A stretch of DNA of 64,000 bases from Acidimicrobiales bacterium (GTDB lineage Bacteria > Actinomycetota > Acidimicrobiia > Acidimicrobiales > Palsa-688). The stretch is from the NCBI GenBank assembly GCA_036378675.1, contig DASUWA010000043.1, positions 1-64,000 of the forward strand, given 5' to 3'. Under the pieces are notes generated by a model. The model ran no database searches and had not been told where the DNA came from. It was given only the letters and a program-made list of their open reading frames with translations. This document shows positions 8,528 through 16,640 of the stretch, piece by piece. The position numbers and the translations under genes were made by a program. How positions within the stretch are numbered: the stretch's first letter is position 1; each line of letters begins with the position of its first letter.

Positions 8528-9183
8528 CAACGCATCCGATTATTTGTCGCCGGAGATCAGGGCCCACCGACCGAACGCCGGAGCTCGACACCGACCCGCT
8601 CGAGATCGCCGACTACGAGGTGTGTCCTGAAAGGGGAGTGGTGACGATGTAGAAGGTTGTTGTCACGAGCCGTGCTGTGCTGGTGATGGAGGTTGGCCCT
8701 CCGGGATCGCCGATCAGGCGGAGATCCCAAACCACCGCAAGCTGCTGCGTTTAAGAGGCGTGGTGGTGAGCGTTGCGGAAAAGGCCCCGTGTGAGGGGTC
8801 AGGTGTGCGACATGAAGACGAACGTGAGTGAACCACTGATGACGCATCGAAACGGCGAACGATGACATCGAAACCGGGGAATCTCGTAGTTCCCGGGATG
8901 AAGGCGTGCCCGCTGGTCGGGTGGGCCGGGGTCAGGAGGCTGCCTGGTGGCTGTCTTGACGGTGTCCGGTGTAGAGGTGGCGTGAGCGTGTCGCAGGCGC
9001 TGGCATGGAACAGGAGAACCTGTCGCCCCGATAGTGACGGCCAGTCGAAATGGGTGTTGTCGGCCCCCTGGTCGCGAGAGGGAGAACGCCAAGGGAATAC
9101 CACCCGGAGGCGGAGAGTACCGATGCGGGGCACAGGGGCGGACCGGCCCGTAGTAGCGGTGAAGGCTCTGTAATGGGGCTGGA

Positions 9184-10518
9184 GTGACGGGGCCGGGCGG
9201 ATCAGATCGACCGGAGGCCAACCCTGTGGGGGAGGAGCCGACGGAGGGATCGAAGCCTACGAAGCGGAAGTCGTTCGACATCGAAAAGCGCCTGGTCTTC
9301 CGGGCGTGGGAGAAGGTCCGGGCCAATGCTGGGGCGCCGGGCGTGGACGCCGTCAGCATCGACGTGTTTCAGGAGCGGTGGGGGGACATCCTCTACAAGC
9401 TGTGGAACCGGATGAGCTCGGGGAGTTACTTCCCGGGCCCGGTGCGGGCGGTGGAGATACCGAAAGATCATGGGGCGGGGGTCAGGGTCCTTGGTGTGCC
9501 CAACGTGGCTGACCGGGTGGCCCAGACCGCAGCAGCGATGCTGCTGGAAGACAAGCTGGAACCGATCTTCCACCCTGACAGCTACGGCTACCGCCCAGGG
9601 CGCTCCGCCCAGGACGCGGTCGAGACCTGTCGAAGGCGGTGTTGGGAGCACGACTGGGTGATCGACTGCGACATCCGGGCGTTCTTCGACTCCGTCCCCC
9701 ATGACCTTCTCATGAAGGCGGTCGCTCACTACACCAGCGAAAGATGGGTGCTGCTCTACATCGAACGGTGGCTCAAAGCCCCCATGCAGATGCCGGACGG
9801 CACCCTGGTCCCCAGGGAGGAAGGAACCCCGCAAGGGTCGCCGATCTCACCGGTGTTGGCCAACCTGTTCATGCACTACGCGCTCGATCGTTGGATGGAC
9901 CGGGAACACCCGGGCTGTCCGTTCGAGCGTTACGCGGATGACATCGTGATCCACTGCGACAACCAGACCCAAGCCGAAAATCTTCGGGCCAAGGTCGCCG
10001 AACGGCTCGAGACGGTTGGTCTCGAACTGCACCCCGACAAGACCCGGATCGTGTACTGCAAAGACTCGAACCGGCCCGGAACCTCGGAGCATGTCAGCTT
10101 CGACTTTCTCGGGTTCACCTTCCGGGGGCGCCTGCTCAAAGGCCCATACGGACACTTCACAGGGTTCGTGCCGGCCATAAGCAGTAAAGCACGCAAGGCG
10201 ATCGGCCAGAAGATCAGGACTTGGCATCTCAACCGTCGCAGCTGGGCGGACCTCTCCAGCCTCGCTACCGACATCAACCCGGTGACCACAGGCTGGATCA
10301 ACTACTACGGAGTCTTCTACCGCTCCGAGTTGCGCTTCCTCGCATGGCGCATCAACGACCACCTCGTCAGATGGGCCATGCAGAAGTTCAAACGATTCCG
10401 AAAGCGATACGCCAGAGCATTCGACTGGCTGGTTCGTGTACACCACCACCAGCCAGCCCTATTCGCTCACTGGCAACTCGCCCCACCGCTTCGAGGCCGA
10501 CCCGTGGGAGCCGGATGA
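9184..10518 (+). CDS. ltrA: Group II intron-encoded reverse transcriptase/maturase
   Basis: 444 residues, starting at the GTG/TTG region near 9184 and homologous from about residue 28 (KSFDIEKRLVFRAWEKV). RT motifs are complete: LGVPNVADRVAQ, SYGYRPGRSAQDAV, DCDIRAFFDSVPHDLL, GTPQGSPISPVLANL and the catalytic YADD at about residues 250-253. The maturase (X) domain follows with INPVTTGWINYYGVFYRS. There is no C-terminal HNH endonuclease domain. The protein should splice the intron and prime retrohoming. Its stop codon falls inside domain V of the intron RNA, a feature of some bacterial classes. Class assignment is left open. Confidence 0.92.
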   Translation: MTGPGGSDRPEANPVGEEPTEGSKPTKRKSFDIEKRLVFRAWEKVRANAGAPGVDAVSIDVFQERWGDILYKLWNRMSSGSYFPGPVRAVEIPKDHGAGVRVLGVPNVADRVAQTAAAMLLEDKLEPIFHPDSYGYRPGRSAQDAVETCRRRCWEHDWVIDCDIRAFFDSVPHDLLMKAVAHYTSERWVLLYIERWLKAPMQMPDGTLVPREEGTPQGSPISPVLANLFMHYALDRWMDREHPGCPFERYADDIVIHCDNQTQAENLRAKVAERLETVGLELHPDKTRIVYCKDSNRPGTSEHVSFDFLGFTFRGRLLKGPYGHFTGFVPAISSKARKAIGQKIRTWHLNRRSWADLSSLATDINPVTTGWINYYGVFYRSELRFLAWRINDHLVRWAMQKFKRFRKRYARAFDWLVRVHHHQPALFAHWQLAPPLRGRPVGAG

Positions 10519-10580
10519 CGGGAGACTGTCACGTCCGGTTCTGAGAGAGCCGGGGGGTGAAACTCCCCCCGGCCACTCGC
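10508..10580 (+). ncRNA. Group II intron domains V and VI
   Basis: Domain V reads GAGCCGGATGACGGGAGACT and closes with CACGTCCGGTTCT, the standard catalytic hairpin with its AGC triad near the 5' side and a short tetraloop-like GAGA turn. Domain VI follows as GCCGGGGGG/CCCCCCGGC around 10549-10573 with TGAAA in the loop and the unpaired A expected for the branch point. These features fix the strand and 3' end of the intron. Confidence 0.85.
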
Positions 10581-10725
10581 CCGGGTGGCGAAGGTTGTTC
10601 GCCGCCTTGGGATAACACGGTGCGCCGGCGTTATGGCGCTGTCGCCGGGACGACAGAAGGCCTTGACTGGTGCCCGGCTTGGGTGTACTCCTTGGCGTCG
10701 GCAAGCTGATCCAGGAGGGGAAACG

Positions 10726-11127
10726 ATGAGCAACGTCAAAACCATGCAAGAGCTGTATGCAGCCTTCGGTCGTGGTGATATCGAAATGGTGCTGGGAGGC
10801 ATGGATCCGAACATCGAGTGGCGGGAAGCTGAAAACAACCCCTACCAGCCCAGCGGTGAACCCTGGATAGGCCCAGACGCCATCGTGAACAACCTCTTTG
10901 TCAAGCTAGGTGCGGATTGGGATGGATTTACCGTCAACCCGAAAGAGTTTCATGAGGCGGGTGAGACGGTCGTGGTCGAAGGTCGCTACGCGGGCACCCA
11001 CAAGGTGACTGGGAAGCACCTTGACGCCCAGATGACACATGTCTGGCGCCTTCGGGATGGGAAGGTGACCGGGTTCCAGCAGTACGTCGATACGGCCCAG
11101 CTTCGAGAGGTGATGGGCGAGAACTAG
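10726..11127 (+). CDS. SnoaL/NTF2-like protein
   Basis: 133 residues, the usual length of a single-domain NTF2-like protein. ATG 10726 has a strong AGGAGGGG site 5 bp upstream. The family pattern is clear: MQELYAAFGRGDIEMVLGGMDPNIEWREAE at the start, EAGETVVVEGRYAGTHKVTGK in the middle and THVWRLRDGKVTGFQQYVDTAQLRE at the end. The 17031-17435 protein is a recognisable paralogue. Such proteins bind small hydrophobic ligands or isomerise ketosteroids; the substrate here is unknown. It follows the group II intron by about 145 bp. Confidence 0.85.
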   Translation: MSNVKTMQELYAAFGRGDIEMVLGGMDPNIEWREAENNPYQPSGEPWIGPDAIVNNLFVKLGADWDGFTVNPKEFHEAGETVVVEGRYAGTHKVTGKHLDAQMTHVWRLRDGKVTGFQQYVDTAQLREVMGEN

Positions 11128-11389
11128 AAGGGGCCCGCGGCTGGGTCCGAGCGGAACGATGCTCCTAGGAATGTCAAGGGGTCATTTCTGATTCTTTCGG
11201 TGGGGTCGTCGGCGGGGGTTGCGGCAAGACACGGATGGGCCAGCTGGCTGGCTCTTAGTAGGCCAGCGGTCCCTCGCCGAGGAGATCTCGGATGGGTGGC
11301 GGCGGGTCGACAGATCGTTCTAAGCACCTGCCCGCGTGCGGGTTGTCAGCCGATTCTCGGGGCAGACCCGCCACCACGACGGTCGCCGG
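11128..11389 (-). mobile_element. Probable right-end non-coding DNA of the IS110-type element
   Basis: No gene is seen. Read on the minus strand, downstream of the transposase, a TTGACA hexamer occurs at 11177-11172 followed by TTCCTAGGAGCATC. The other two IS110-type elements in the window also have TTGACA near their right ends. I infer that the element ends near 11165. Its left end upstream of the transposase could lie anywhere in 12440-12690 and was not defined. Confidence 0.35.
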
Positions 11390-12439
11390 TTAGACGGCGG
11401 CGATGATGTAGGGGTAGATCTCGCGCGAGATGCAGCGCTTGAGGATCCTGATGATCTCTTTCTTGGTGCGCCCGTCTTTGGTTCGACGCTCCACGTAGGC
11501 GATGGTACGCACGTCGGAACTCATCCTGGTTATGACGATGTGCCATAGCGCTGCGTTGGCTTGGCGGTTGCCGCCGGGGTTGAGCCGGTGTCGGGTGATC
11601 TTGCCCGATGACGCTTCGAGGGGGCTGACACCGCACAGCCGGGCCCATGCCGGCTCGGACCTGATGCGCTCCGGGTTGTCTCCAGCAGCGACCAACAACG
11701 CGGCCGCGGAGTGTTTGCCGACCCCGTAGAGGCTGATCAGCCCGGGAGCGGTCTCGGCCAGCAGGGCGTCGAGAAGCTTGTCGAGTTCTCTGCGTTCGGA
11801 GTCGAGCTCGAGGACCCGCCGTCCCAAAGCCCGCAACGCTGTCTTGGTCGCATAGCCGACCGGGTCGCTGTCAGCTCTGGGGCGCATCGCGGCCGCGCGT
11901 TTCGCGACCAGAAGGCGGGAAATCCCTTCTAGTGACTGGCGGATCTCCTCAGGAGCGGTGAAGCCGAGATGTCGGATCTGGTTCAGCGAAGCGATCTTCA
12001 TGTCCCTGGCGGACCGCCTGGCGACCATCAGCGCTCGGATCGCTTCCACGTTGCCGTCCTTGGTCTTGGCTACACCGAGTTGGCGTTGCCCCTGCGCGGC
12101 CCTCGCTGCTTCGATCGCGTCCACCGTGTCGTTCTTGCCCTTGCGCCGGCGCTCCTGGCGGTTCGGTCGGTCCACCTCCAACGCTTCGACCCCACAGTCC
12201 CTGAGGAATCTCGCCAGGGGCGCCCCATACGACCCTGTGCCCTCCACCCCGACACGCTCCAGTTCCCCGAAGCCGGCCATCCACTCCAACAACTACCGGT
12301 TGCCCTCCGCCGAGGTCGGAAACGACTCCACACCGAGAAGGCCACCAATACGATCGAGCACCGCGGCAACATTCACATCCAGGTGGATGTCCACACCGCG
12401 CGTGACCGGGCGCGGGCTATCTACGATTGTCACAGCCAT
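11390..12439 (-). pseudogene. IS110-family transposase interrupted by one in-frame TAG
   Basis: ATG 12439 opens MAVTIVDSPRPVTRGVDIHLDVNVAAVLD, where GVDIHLD holds the first acidic residue of the DEDD RuvC-like domain. The frame continues through VGVEGTGSYGAPLARFLRD and KNDTVDAIEAARAA (second and third acidic regions) to the Tnp_20 domain with YGVGKHSAAALLVAAGD and GVSPLEASSGKITRHRL. TAG at 12295-12293 interrupts it after SAEGNR, exactly before LLEWMAGFGE, in the same frame. CAG or GAG to TAG would explain this. The Lys usual in GVDTHKD is Leu here, another sign of decay. Restart at 12292 or 12280 would miss the first catalytic Asp. Confidence 0.8.
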
Positions 12440-12690
12440 CCCTCTCTTTCCTGTCTTGGATTCGGGATGGCACCGCCGCTTCGTGCGGCACGGTGGGTCG
12501 TCCTGTTGGCGCAGGGCGATCCGCCGCACTCAACCAGCGGCACCACCACCGAGAGACTGGTCGACAACGCTGCTCTCGGACAGGTTGACCGTCAACCCTC
12601 TCTACAAGTCAGACCAGACCTCGGCAAGCTGAACGTAACCCTCACCACGATCCAGACGGTGGATGCTCGATCAGCTCCACCCACATCCTC

Positions 12691-12708
12691 CGTGCCGAAT
12701 CCGGCACG
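12691..12708. terminator. Hairpin CGTGCCG-AATC-CGGCACG
   Basis: A 7-bp perfect inverted repeat with a 4-nt loop, without a T tract on either side. It lies in the non-coding interval 12440-12777, where I recognise no other feature. It may be a terminator for the remnant cyclase gene, or part of the IS left end. Confidence 0.35.
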
Positions 12709-12777
12709 GCGGGATTGGGCGCACGGACATCGTTCTGCGCTCATGGCCCGTCGTCATGTCGCGGGTACGCGTGAGTG

Positions 12778-12917
12778 TCAGGCCTCGACGGCGTAGAGCT
12801 TCCACGTGCCGGGGACGCCTTTCAGTTCTGTTCGCCTCGGTCTGTGAACTCGATGCCGGCCCCACCGACGAGGTCGGTAACTGTGGATGAGACGGGGACC
12901 TCACCCGCGGTCGGTGG
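12778..12917 (-). pseudogene. Class III adenylate cyclase, C-terminal remnant with frameshift
   Basis: On the minus strand the sequence reads AGEVPVSSTVTDLVGGAG, then IEFTDRGEQ, which is the typical end of a cyclase homology domain. After a one-base shift near 12835 it continues as ELKGVPGTWKLYAVEA and a stop at 12780-12778. This is the well-known RGEHELKGVPGTWxLYAV ending of actinobacterial cyclase-domain proteins. Upstream catalytic parts are absent. The fragment is not related in detail to the intact cyclase at 18598, which ends differently. Confidence 0.65.
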
Positions 12918-12984
12918 AACGCTTCCTCCACGCTGCGGCCGCGGGGCCGCCGCCTACCTTCTGACCTGGGTTGAGCGGGGAATC

Positions 12985-13119
12985 TCGCACGCAACGCATC
13001 ACTGTCACGTGCTGCGCTTCGACCTCGACGGGCGCTTCGCTCGTGATCAGTTCTTCTGTGGCGGCCGGTGGGATGCCGGTCTGCTCGCCGAGATGGCGTC
13101 GGCCGACAATGCTGGTTGA
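12985..13119 (+). pseudogene. NTF2/SnoaL-like protein, C-terminal remnant
   Basis: The frame ending at TGA 13117-13119 reads THHCHVLRFDLDGRFARDQ, then FFCGGRWDAGLLAEMASA. The DGRIxRDxxxCGGRWDxxLLAEM pattern is the last strand and tail of a group of NTF2-like proteins. The sequence before about 12985 in this frame has no NTF2 features, so only the tail remains. The stop overlaps the start of the phosphotransferase by 11 bp, which suggests an operon in the ancestor. Confidence 0.55.
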
Positions 13120-14125
13120 CGTGCGCAGCTTGGCTCCGTCGGTAAATGACCTATTGGCCGAGGTGGACGACCGTGAGCCGTTCGTCAATCCCGATGGCCG
13201 CTCGAGCGCCGTGTTCGAACGGGTGTGGATCGCCGGTGTGGCCCACGTCGTGAAGTATCTGCATCTGGATCACGACTTCACCATGCGTGTGTCGGGAGAT
13301 CTGAGCTGCCGGACGGTGCGGGCCTGGGCTGGCGGACTACTGGATTCAGCGGGGGGCCTGATCGACCACGCCATCGTGGGCGCCGCCCTCGGGCACGGCC
13401 GCAACCGCTGGGGCGCGGCCCTGCTGATGCGCGACGTCTCAGCCGAACTGCTTCCCGCTGGCGACGTGGTGATCCCCACCGCCGACTACGCGACCTTCCT
13501 CGACCACCTCGCCGGGTTTTGCGCGGCGACGTGGGGCTGGCGCGACGATCCCGAAGCGGGGCCGGGCCTGCTGCCCTACGAAGCCCGCTGGGCGTGGTTC
13601 GGCCGTGCGGCCATCGAGGGCGAGCGCGTCCTGGGCTGGCCGGAGCGTGTACCTCAGGTAGCCGAGGAAGGGTGGCGCCGCTTCGACGAGCGTGCTCCGC
13701 GGGATCTCGCCCGTTTGGTCGATGAGCTGCGCTGGGACACGGGGCCTCTCGCAACTGCGCTCAGGGAGACACCGTCGTGCTTCTTGCACGGCGACGTAAA
13801 AGCGTCGAACACGGGCACGGCAGTCGATGGACGCACGGTGCTGATCGACTGGGCGTATGTCGGTGAGGGGCCTGCGTGTCACGAGCTGGCCTGGCACCTC
13901 GCGCTCGACCGGTCCCGGCTGCCGATGTCCAAGGAGTCGTCGATCGAGGCGTTCCGTACCGCCCTGGAGGGCCACGGTGTCGACATCGGCGGGTGGTGGG
14001 ACCGCCAGCTCGGCCTGTGCCTGCTCGGAGCGGTAGTGCAGTTCGGGTGGGAAAAGGCTCTAGGCGACGGTGAAGAGCTGGCCTGGTGGTGCGACGCAGC
14101 GCGGGATGGAGCGGCCTTTCTGTGA
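13109..14125 (+). CDS. Aminoglycoside phosphotransferase-family protein
   Basis: 338 residues from ATG 13109. The kinase signature HGDVKASN lies at about residues 227-234 (catalytic loop with Asp and Asn), followed by VLIDWAYVGEGPACHELAWHL (metal-binding IDW and the downstream helix). The N-terminal lobe (SSAVFERVWIAGVAHVVKYL) has a Lys in the expected ATP-contact strand. The family phosphorylates antibiotics, choline or other small alcohols; there is no basis for naming a substrate. The gene is coupled to the next by GTGA overlap, so phosphotransferase and methyltransferase probably act on one compound or in one resistance step (inference). Confidence 0.85.
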   Translation: MLVDVRSLAPSVNDLLAEVDDREPFVNPDGRSSAVFERVWIAGVAHVVKYLHLDHDFTMRVSGDLSCRTVRAWAGGLLDSAGGLIDHAIVGAALGHGRNRWGAALLMRDVSAELLPAGDVVIPTADYATFLDHLAGFCAATWGWRDDPEAGPGLLPYEARWAWFGRAAIEGERVLGWPERVPQVAEEGWRRFDERAPRDLARLVDELRWDTGPLATALRETPSCFLHGDVKASNTGTAVDGRTVLIDWAYVGEGPACHELAWHLALDRSRLPMSKESSIEAFRTALEGHGVDIGGWWDRQLGLCLLGAVVQFGWEKALGDGEELAWWCDAARDGAAFL

Positions 14126-14910
14126 CAACCGACGCAGCAGCCGCCTACTCCGTCACCGGCGGGGCATGGCAGGAGGGACCTGGACGCATCTACGACCGCC
14201 TAGCCGAAGTGCTCGCCGCCCGCTGCCCGGTTCCTCTCAAGGGATGTCGCGTGCTAGACGTGGGTGCGGGGACGGGCGCTGTGACCCGCGCCGTCCTCGG
14301 GGCCGGCGCCTCTGGGGTCGTCGCCATCGACGTGGCCTTGGGGATGCTCGCCTACGACGCCGCCCGACGTCCGCCCGCTGTCGTGGGCGACGCTGTCGCC
14401 CTGCCTTTCGACAGATCGACATTCGATGCGGCGGTGGCGGCGTTCTCCCTCAACCACCTGGCCGCTCCCGCTGACGGTCTGCGCGAGATGGCCCGTGTCA
14501 CCCGACCAGGTGGCGCTCTTCTTGCCGCCGCCTACGCCACCGACGACACCCATCCGGTCAAGGCAGCCGTCGAAGATGCTCTCGCGGCGCGGGGATGGTC
14601 GCCACAGCCGTGGTACGCGGCGCTACGCACGGAGGTCACACCGCTGATGGCGACGGTCGAGGGCTGCGCCGCGGCTGCGAAGGGTGCCGGCCTCGACGCC
14701 CGTGTAGAGCTGATCCGGGTGCCGTTTCCTGAGCTCGACCGCAGCCACCTAATCGACTGGCGGCTCGGGATGGCCCAGCACGCGCCCTTCCTCACCCGGC
14801 TGTCACCCGACGATCGGGCCGCCGTTTCGGCCGATGCTCTTGCTCGCCTTGGCGACGCCACCGAACCGCTGGTGCGCTCGATCCTCGTCCTCCAAGCGAT
14901 CAGGACATGA
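14122..14910 (+). CDS. Class I SAM-dependent methyltransferase
   Basis: 262 residues from GTG 14122, which overlaps the preceding stop. SAM motif I is VLDVGAGTGAVTRAV (about residues 41-55), motif II follows as VVAIDVALGML, and VVGDAVALPFDRSTFDAAVAAFSLNHL is motifs III-IV. The C-terminal segment is typical of small-molecule methyltransferases of the UbiE/Methyltransf_11 group. A strong GC hairpin follows, so the pair with 13109 forms a defined unit. Substrate unknown. Confidence 0.88.
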   Translation: MTTDAAAAYSVTGGAWQEGPGRIYDRLAEVLAARCPVPLKGCRVLDVGAGTGAVTRAVLGAGASGVVAIDVALGMLAYDAARRPPAVVGDAVALPFDRSTFDAAVAAFSLNHLAAPADGLREMARVTRPGGALLAAAYATDDTHPVKAAVEDALAARGWSPQPWYAALRTEVTPLMATVEGCAAAAKGAGLDARVELIRVPFPELDRSHLIDWRLGMAQHAPFLTRLSPDDRAAVSADALARLGDATEPLVRSILVLQAIRT

Positions 14911-14928
14911 ACACGCGTGCGGCGAACC

Positions 14929-14970
14929 GGCGCGCCCGACCACCACCGCCGCCGGGTGCTCGGGCGCGCC
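14929..14970 (+). terminator. Hairpin terminator after the methyltransferase
   Basis: GGCGCGCCCGA at 14929-14939 pairs perfectly with TCGGGCGCGCC at 14960-14970 across a 20-nt loop. It starts 18 bp after the methyltransferase stop. No U tract follows, as is common for terminators in high-GC actinobacteria. Confidence 0.6.
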
Positions 14971-15076
14971 GAACGCTCACGCAGTTGTAATGGAACGGCC
15001 GGCTCGGTTCCGCAACAAAATGCGTGGGTCATCCGCGTGAGTTGTGGATGGAGCCACATACGGAAGGGAGCCGACC

Positions 15077-16180
15077 GTGTCCAGAAATAGTCTGTCGCAT
15101 CGGGGAGTGATTCACCTCGGTATGGACGTCTCGAGGGATTGGATCGCTGTGGGGGTGTTGCGCCCGGAGGATCGGGTCGCGGATGTGGAGAAGATCGCCC
15201 ACGATGAGGAGTCGGTCCGCCGGCTGGTGACCCGGTTGGGTTCCCCGGGGAAGCTGTGGGCGTGTTATGAGGCCGGTCCGACCGGCTACGAGTTGCACCG
15301 GCTGTTGGGCCGCCTCGGTGTGCGTTGCGATGTGATCGCCCCTTCGCTGATACCTCGGGCCCCGGGCGACAAGATCAAGACCGACCGGCGTGACGCGAAG
15401 CGGCTGGCTCGCCTGCACAGGGCTGGTGAGCTGACGCCGATTCGGGTGCCAGCGCCGGCGGAGGAAGGCGTCCGCGATGTCTGTCGGGCCCGCAGGGTTG
15501 CGGTGCGGGACCTGAGCAGGGCTCGGAACCGCATCGGGTCGTTCCTGTTGCGCCACTCGGTGGTGTGGCGTGATGGGGACACCTGGACAATCAAGCACCG
15601 AAACTGGGTGGCTACCCGCTATTTCGACGACCCCGCTGTGCGAGTGGCGTTCCAGTTCTACCTGGCCGAGTTATCAACCCGAGAGGCCACGTTGGAAGCG
15701 ATGGAGGCGGAGCTGAGGACCTGGTTCGCCCACGACCTGTTTGTCGACGCGGTAACCCGCCTCGGCGCCTATAGGGGTATCGAGCACGTCGGTGCGTTGA
15801 CATTGGCAACCGAGATCTGTGACTGGCGCCGGTTCAACACAGCCGGGGCGTTCATGAACTTCTGTGGGCTGGTTCCTCGCGAGTACTCCAGCGGCGAGTC
15901 GACCTGGCGGGGGCAGCTGACTCACGCCGGCAACGTCAACGTGCGCGACCAGCTGGTCGAATCCGCGTGGTCGTACCGTTACGCCCCGGTCCTATCCGCC
16001 CGCATCAAGCGCCGCCAACAAGGGCTCGACCCGATGGTGGTCGCCCGATCCTGGAAAGCCCAGCAACGCCTATGTGCCCGCTGGCGGCATCTCGCCGGAC
16101 GCAAAGAAAACAGGAGCACCGTCGCCGCCGCGGTCGCCAGGGAGCTCGCCGGGTTCGTATGGGCCGAGATCACCGCATGA
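15077..16180 (+). CDS. IS110-superfamily transposase (IS1111-like arrangement)
   Basis: 367 residues from GTG 15077, with GGAAGGGAG just upstream. HLGMDVSRDWIAVGVL holds the first catalytic Asp, CYEAGPTGYELHRLL the Glu, and KTDRRDAKRLARLHRAGEL the last two Asp of the DEDD set. The C-terminal Tnp_20 domain has LGAYRGIEHVGALTLATEICDWRRF and MNFCGLVPREYSSGESTWRGQLTHAGN, including the reactive-serine region. All motifs are present, so the enzyme looks functional. IS110-type enzymes are RNA-guided recombinases, which makes the adjoining non-coding DNA of interest. Confidence 0.92.
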   Translation: MSRNSLSHRGVIHLGMDVSRDWIAVGVLRPEDRVADVEKIAHDEESVRRLVTRLGSPGKLWACYEAGPTGYELHRLLGRLGVRCDVIAPSLIPRAPGDKIKTDRRDAKRLARLHRAGELTPIRVPAPAEEGVRDVCRARRVAVRDLSRARNRIGSFLLRHSVVWRDGDTWTIKHRNWVATRYFDDPAVRVAFQFYLAELSTREATLEAMEAELRTWFAHDLFVDAVTRLGAYRGIEHVGALTLATEICDWRRFNTAGAFMNFCGLVPREYSSGESTWRGQLTHAGNVNVRDQLVESAWSYRYAPVLSARIKRRQQGLDPMVVARSWKAQQRLCARWRHLAGRKENRSTVAAAVARELAGFVWAEITA

Positions 16181-16640
16181 GATGAGCAGGTCAATCCGAG
16201 TGCCTCGCCGATCGGCGCCCGAGGCATCCGGGACTTCCCAGACGCGCCAGCCAACCGCCATCGCAGACCCGACGCCCGTACATTCTCTGCCGCCACCCCG
16301 TGGCGGCGAACGCAGTGAGGGGCCAACTTCTGCGCAATCACACTCTGCGATTCCGACACGCGTACATGAGAGTGGCGGTGGTCCGATCCACGATCGGCTG
16401 GCCCGTCTGACAAGCCCCCGACCCAGACCACCACCCCTCCCCCTCGGGGGAGGCGTAGCAGCCGCCACCCCAGCGTCAAGAACCGTTCGTCCTCGGCTAC
16501 GCCTGCGGGCGCTGCGTTCTTGACCCCAGGGCCCCCGCCGCCTGCTCAATCAACAAACATCGCCCCGGACCTTCGGTCCGGCGCGTCCAAAAGGCCATCC
16601 CAAAGGAGCCTCGCGACCCACTTGACAGGCCGTTCCACAT
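16181..16640 (+). ncRNA. Candidate guide-RNA region at the 3' end of the IS element
   Basis: About 460 bp without a convincing gene. GTCAAGAAC at 16475-16483 pairs with GTTCTTGAC at 16516-16524, enclosing a 32-nt GC-rich loop. CCGGACC-TTC-GGTCCGG at 16565-16581 is a second, very stable hairpin. TTGACA at 16622-16627 is a consensus -35 hexamer pointing outward. In IS1111-group elements the guide (seek/bridge) RNA is encoded downstream of the transposase, which fits this position. Calling it an RNA gene is inference from structure and location. From 16641 to 17030 I see no gene. Confidence 0.4.
16565..16581 (+). terminator. UUCG-type hairpin within the IS right end
   Basis: CCGGACC and GGTCCGG form a 7-bp stem whose closing C(TTC)G makes a cUUCGg-like tetraloop, an unusually stable fold. 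It lies 40 bp after the GTCAAG hairpin and could end the candidate guide RNA. There is no T run. Confidence 0.45.

Larger units (their letters stand above)
8620..10580 (+). mobile_element. Group II intron
   Basis: A group II intron with its reverse transcriptase in domain IV. The 5' boundary is placed at GTGTGTCC (8620), which fits the GUGYG start consensus. A highly structured non-coding stretch (8620-9183), including GATGCGGGGCACAGGGGCGG near 9120, resembles bacterial intron core domains. Domain V is at 10508-10542 and a GC-rich domain VI hairpin ends near 10575. The 3' boundary is known only to a few bases. The upstream flank 8578-8619 can be read as coding (PELDTDPLEIADYE), so a host gene may have been interrupted, but I could not rebuild one across the junction. 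Confidence 0.85.
15042..16640 (+). mobile_element. IS110/IS1111-type insertion sequence, apparently intact
   Basis: An intact transposase gene is flanked by imperfect inverted sequences: TTGTGGATGGAGCC at 15042-15055 and GGCCGTTCCACAT at 16628-16640, whose complement is ATGTGGAACGGCC. The position of these short repeats, 20-35 bp before the transposase start and about 450 bp after its stop, fits the subterminal repeats of IS1111-group elements. The exact ends are not determined, because this family makes no target duplication. The long 3' non-coding part is described separately. Confidence 0.65.

Noticed and set aside
16070-16549. Minus-strand open frame across the IS right end
   Set aside because: Low-complexity Arg/Gly translation that overlaps the transposase end and the hairpins; no homology visible.
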